Source: Antrihabitans stalagmiti | GTDB lineage: Bacteria; Actinomycetota; Actinomycetes; Mycobacteriales; Mycobacteriaceae | Direction of reading: 5' to 3' | NCBI RefSeq assembly: GCF_016482825.1 | Contig: NZ_JAEMNV010000001.1 | Location: 186,001-250,000, forward strand | DNA: 64,000 bases | In this document: one piece after another, positions 60,972 to 64,000 of the stretch | Numbering within the stretch: position 1 is the first letter of the stretch | How the letters are laid out: each line of letters begins with the position of its first letter | Position numbers and translations under genes: made by a program | The notes under the pieces: generated by a model | What the model saw: only the letters and a program-made list of their open reading frames with translations | Told to the model about the DNA's origin: nothing | Database searches by the model: none

Positions 60972-61562
60972 TCATCGACCCAGGACGTCGACCAACCCGC
61001 CGAGCGTCAACTGAACCCGATGCTCGATCGTGGCGACCTCGTCGAGCTGCTCGACATCCCTGAGCCCGCGAATCCACGCGAAATTGCATTCGTCGACGGG
61101 ATAGGACGGTCGCATTGCCAGGCCGTCGGAGTTGATCAACCACAGATCCGGCAACGCGGCAAGGCTTGCCACCGGGCACGTGTCCTGGTCGAGTCGTTGC
61201 CCCTCGGACGGTCGCTTCAGATTTCTGACCGCTTCGGTGAAGTCCCCGGTCCAGCGGTGTTCGTAGAAGGTGACCGTCAGGTCGGGACCGATTATTGGGC
61301 TGTGCCACGGGTCGCACGTAATCGCAGCGACGGGCTCGAATCCGTCGGGGATTGTGCCTGGCAGCGGCGACGGCTCGTACGCCCGCGCGATCGGCAGCGC
61401 CGAATGTCCGATCAACGACGACGGGATCGCGCAATTGGCTTGGTCGACGACCTGAGCGACGAGGCGAACCGGCGGCGGACCGCGCCAGAAGTATCCGCAC
61501 GACGACGATGCGAGTGTCGTGACAGTCAACAACGCGAGCGCGACGATGCGCCGGCCGACCAC
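60972..61562 (-). CDS. Exported lipoprotein-like hypothetical protein
   Basis: A 196-aa protein I do not assign to a family. The N-terminus MVGRRIVALALLTVTTLASS then SC is a signal peptide; the Cys at about residue 22 may be lipidated, although the -3 position is Ser rather than Leu. The mature part has five more Cys (in QANCAIPSS, ITCDPWHS, DTCPVAS and DECNFAW among others), suited to disulfides outside the cell. GTG at 61562 is 6 nt after TACAGT. It is convergent with rpf and divergent from the DUF6412-like gene. Confidence 0.7.
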   Translation of the reverse strand: MVGRRIVALALLTVTTLASSSCGYFWRGPPPVRLVAQVVDQANCAIPSSLIGHSALPIARAYEPSPLPGTIPDGFEPVAAITCDPWHSPIIGPDLTVTFYEHRWTGDFTEAVRNLKRPSEGQRLDQDTCPVASLAALPDLWLINSDGLAMRPSYPVDECNFAWIRGLRDVEQLDEVATIEHRVQLTLGGLVDVLGR

Positions 61563-61568
61563 CCTTTC

Positions 61569-61574
61569 ACTGTA
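61569..61574 (-). promoter_or_regulatory. Leaderless -10 element of the lipoprotein-like gene
   Basis: TACAGT on the minus strand ends 6 nt before the GTG at 61562. It decides this start over upstream in-frame codons. Confidence 0.45.
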
Positions 61575-61787
61575 CGTCCGCAGGTTGGCGGCAGAAAGAG
61601 AACGGGTGCCCGGCCGGAATCGCGGTCCATCGCAACGTCGCCAACGCATTACCGACCTCACACGCCTGATCAGGAATGTGAAGTCCGCAACTGGCATGCG
61701 AGGTCGCACAAAATCGAGGGCGTTCCGCGACCTATGTTGTTGCGCTTTATGCTGGCGTACAAGCGACCGACAGGGGAGGGGATTGCA

Positions 61788-62087
61788 GTGCGGTTTCCCG
61801 GGTACCTCGTCGGCGTGGCCGTCCTGTTGTTCCTGCTTGTGACCCTGCCTCCTTCGGGCAACAACCTGACCGAGATCGCATTGCTTGTCGCCACGATCGC
61901 GATCGCTGCTCTCGTCTTGTATTCGGTCGGCCACGGTCGCGCGATCGGCTATCGGGCTGTGACGCATGGGCCTGCGGTACCCGATCGATGGATCCGAAGC
62001 CCGTATCGCGGGCACAGCGCTCCCGACGCTCCAGGTCGTCCGCTGCCCAGGGCTCCCGGTTGTGCAGCGGAGACGCGTCAGCGCTGA
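61788..62087 (+). CDS. Small two-helix membrane protein, DUF6412-like
   Basis: A 99-aa protein with two membrane helices: residues about 4-22 (PGYLVGVAVLLFLLVTL) and 28-46 (IALLVATIAIAALVLY), then a basic, Pro-rich cytosolic tail ending DAPGRPLPRAPGC and a few more residues. The DAPGRPRPRAP pattern recalls the DUF6412 family. GTG at 61788 follows GGGGAGGGG by 6 nt; an upstream ATG at 61734 lacks a site. It precedes an ABC ATPase and a large membrane protein and is probably cotranscribed with them. Confidence 0.72.
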   Translation: MRFPGYLVGVAVLLFLLVTLPPSGNNLTEIALLVATIAIAALVLYSVGHGRAIGYRAVTHGPAVPDRWIRSPYRGHSAPDAPGRPLPRAPGCAAETRQR

Positions 62088-62159
62088 TCTCCGCATCCTC
62101 GTCTGTCCACGGCGCCGCCTTTGCGTGCGCTGCCAAGAGGATTCCTGGAAGCCCTTCAC

Positions 62160-62798
62160 ATGTTGCATGTTTCCGGTGCTTGCCGACGTTTCGGCGCACT
62201 CACCGTATTTTCCGACGTCGGGTTCGACGTGCTGCCCGGCGAAGCGTGCGCGCTGGTCGGGTCCAACGGATCGGGTAAGTCCACGTTGTTGCGCTGCATC
62301 GTCGGTGCCGACCGGTTGGAGTACGGCACAATCACTTTCGGTCTGGAACCTTCTGGTGCGGAACCGGTAGACGAATCAGCGCCGAGGTTTCGAGCTGCCG
62401 TTGCGTCGGTTCTCGACGACCACGCGGTGTTTCCGCATCTATCGGTGCGAGAACACCTCGAATTGATCGCATCCGCACATGGTGTTCACCATTCGAGCAG
62501 CGCCGCAGGGACCGTTCTCGACGCGATCGGACTGACCGGCGCGGCTGATCAACTGCCGGGGACGTTGTCGAGCGGTCAGCAACGGAGGCTTGCGCTCGGG
62601 TCCGCGTTCGTGCGGCCGAGGTCGATCGTGGTGCTCGACGAACCGGAGCAACACCTCGATGCCAAGGGTCGCCGCTGGCTTGCCGATACTCTCGTCGCGG
62701 AGAAAGCTGCCGGGGTGAGCGTCGTTCTGGCGTCGCACGACGAGGATCTCGTCGCCGAGGTCGCCGACCAGCGCATCGACGCCGACGCCTGGCGATGA
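62160..62798 (+). CDS. ABC transporter ATP-binding protein
   Basis: A short (212 aa) ATPase: Walker A VGSNGSGKSTLLRC (about 31-44), Q-loop replaced by VASVLDDHAVFPHLSV (Asp in the Gln place), signature LSSGQQRRLAL (a one-residue change from LSGGQ), Walker B VVLDEPEQHLDAKGR (about 158) and switch His in LASHDEDLV. ATG at 62160 gives MLHVSGACRRFG. The stop overlaps the next gene as ATGA, so it should energise that membrane protein. Confidence 0.88.
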   Translation: MLHVSGACRRFGALTVFSDVGFDVLPGEACALVGSNGSGKSTLLRCIVGADRLEYGTITFGLEPSGAEPVDESAPRFRAAVASVLDDHAVFPHLSVREHLELIASAHGVHHSSSAAGTVLDAIGLTGAADQLPGTLSSGQQRRLALGSAFVRPRSIVVLDEPEQHLDAKGRRWLADTLVAEKAAGVSVVLASHDEDLVAEVADQRIDADAWR

Positions 62799-64000
62799 AC
62801 ACCACTGCGCCACAGCCGGATACGCTGCAATCGGCCCGAACGCTGCGTAAGTGGGTCCGCCTCCGGCAGCAAAACCGGCGGCCACGGCGAGGTGCGCTGT
62901 CGATCCTCGCGGTGTGGGGTGTGCCCGCATATGTCTGTTCCGGGATCCTTTGGTGGTCAGCTCAGCTGCCATCCGGGAGAGCAGCGGCGAATTCATCTAC
63001 ACACCAATTGTTCTCGGTCAGCATCGATACTGTTGTCGGTCAGTGGTACGCGTGGGCGCTCGTCCTGATCCTTGCGGCGGTTTCGATGCAACTGTTCCGT
63101 GCGCTCGGCCCGGTGAGCGCCGAGGCGGGGGAGTTGGCGTGGATTCTGTCGGGTCGAGTAGACAGGCGCGCGGCACTGACGCTCCGGATCTGCGGGCTGA
63201 CGACCATCGCACTGGCGATGGGTGTCGGGACAGCGCGATCGGTGACGTTCGTCTTCCCGACCGTGTCGGACTGGTGGGTGTTGGGTGGCTACGCTGCCGC
63301 TGGGTGGTCGGGATTGCTGAGTATCGCGGTCTTCGGCCAGATCTTCGTGACGGTGCGACGTTTGCTGGTTCTCCTGATCGGTGGCCTGTGGGCAGCTGGA
63401 TTCGGTATTGCGGTAGCCGCCGCCTCGAATACTGTTCCTGCGGAGGTATTTCCGATGTCGCTCGGCTCGCCGACTGCCGTGCTGACGGCGGGTGTGGCGG
63501 TCGTGCTGTTCGTCGCCGCGCTGCGGTGGTCGGGACGCATCGACCGTGCTGCCCTCGGCGGGTCCACGGATCTGATTACAGGCATCTCCGCCGCGTGCAC
63601 CGCGCTCGATCCGTCCTATCTGTCCGGCGCGCTGGAGGCTCGGAGGTGGCGTCGAGTCGGCACGGTGACATCGCGTGGCTTCGCAGGCACCGGAGTCGGC
63701 ACCCTCATCGCCGCCGATCTGCGTCGTCTCCGACGTCACCGAGGGACCTGGACGGTTGTCGGCGCGGCGTCGGTCTGCCCATATGCAGTGCACGCGGTGG
63801 GTTCGCCTGTGCTCGTTGCGATCACCCAACTCGTCGCCTGCTTCGTCGTCGGCATGTCATGCAGCGGCGGACTTCGAGACGTGTGCGGTTCCGCTGCATT
63901 ACGATTTGCGTTGGGGGGTAGCGATATTCGGCTGCGTCTCTGTCATCTGCCGATACCTGCACTCGCGATACTCGGCGTGTGGCTGGCCTCGGCCCCAGCT
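62795..64000 (+). CDS. Large membrane protein, DUF6297-like ABC permease partner (partial)
   Basis: The frame is open from ATG at 62795 to the window end (402 codons visible, no stop). It begins MNTTAPQPDTLQSARTLRKW, followed by about eight hydrophobic helices, among them SILAVWGVPAYVCSGILWW (about 37-55) and WALVLILAAVSMQLFRAL, and a cytosolic loop STDLITGISAACTALDPSYL. This fits the DUF6297 family of predicted ABC-type permeases. It overlaps the ATPase gene by four bases. Direction and substrate of transport are unknown. Confidence 0.8.
   Translation, partial: MNTTAPQPDTLQSARTLRKWVRLRQQNRRPRRGALSILAVWGVPAYVCSGILWWSAQLPSGRAAANSSTHQLFSVSIDTVVGQWYAWALVLILAAVSMQLFRALGPVSAEAGELAWILSGRVDRRAALTLRICGLTTIALAMGVGTARSVTFVFPTVSDWWVLGGYAAAGWSGLLSIAVFGQIFVTVRRLLVLLIGGLWAAGFGIAVAAASNTVPAEVFPMSLGSPTAVLTAGVAVVLFVAALRWSGRIDRAALGGSTDLITGISAACTALDPSYLSGALEARRWRRVGTVTSRGFAGTGVGTLIAADLRRLRRHRGTWTVVGAASVCPYAVHAVGSPVLVAITQLVACFVVGMSCSGGLRDVCGSAALRFALGGSDIRLRLCHLPIPALAILGVWLASAPA

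Overview
The window is GC-rich chromosomal DNA from a mycolic-acid-bearing actinobacterium, most likely a Rhodococcus or close Nocardiaceae relative. Evidence: an MptB-type mannosyltransferase for lipoglycan synthesis, OpcA beside Zwf, a helicase-deficient actinobacterial PriA, WhiA, a DUF3558 lipoprotein, a DUF222/HNH protein and many GTG starts. Gene order follows M. tuberculosis Rv1402-Rv1466 closely (as I recall that map), with additions and losses. I see no tRNA, rRNA, CRISPR array, prophage or insertion sequence.

Layout. 0-9.9 kb: priA, an acetyltransferase, a PadR regulator, a secreted lipase, def-fmt-rsmB (initiator-tRNA formylation, deformylation, rRNA methylation), two small DNA-binding-type genes and rpe. 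9.9-14.7 kb: an accessory block (DUF3558 lipoprotein, orphan gene, folD, ankyrin protein, DUF222/HNH protein) between rpe and ribD. 14.8-18.7 kb: riboflavin operon ribD-ribC-ribBA-ribH plus a PH-domain membrane protein. 18.7-25.8 kb: gamma-glutamyltransferase, then uvrC-rapZ-yvcK-whiA. 25.9-34.4 kb: gap-pgk-tpiA, an ECF sigma/anti-sigma operon on the opposite strand, secG and ppc. 34.4-38.7 kb: accessory block with an erythromycin-esterase-like protein, a tandem MerR regulator, a long Thr-tailed cutinase-like protein and an SRPBCC protein. 39-45.4 kb: pentose phosphate operon tkt-tal-zwf-opcA-pgl. 45.7-53.5 kb: heme O/A synthesis (ctaB, ctaA), quinone oxidoreductase, an ABC exporter and mptB. 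53.7-60.1 kb: sufR-sufB-sufD-sufC-sufS-sufU-sufT for Fe-S assembly. 60.5-64 kb: a small Rpf, a lipoprotein, and a DUF6412-like/ABC ATPase/DUF6297-like set cut by the window end.

Most operons are tightly packed with ATGA or GTGA overlaps. At least eight starts lie 6-8 nt after a TANNNT hexamer, which predicts many leaderless mRNAs. The main non-coding features are a near-identical three-hairpin palindromic element present twice 21 kb apart, a 12-bp hairpin abutting the start codon of the YjbR-like gene, two terminators with T-runs, one GC-rich hairpin without a T-run, and several palindromes upstream of regulator or secreted-protein genes. No wholly new system can be claimed from sequence alone. 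The best candidates are the sigma/anti-sigma/AhpD-like operon, the tandem-MerR/esterase pair and the DUF6412/ABC/DUF6297 set.
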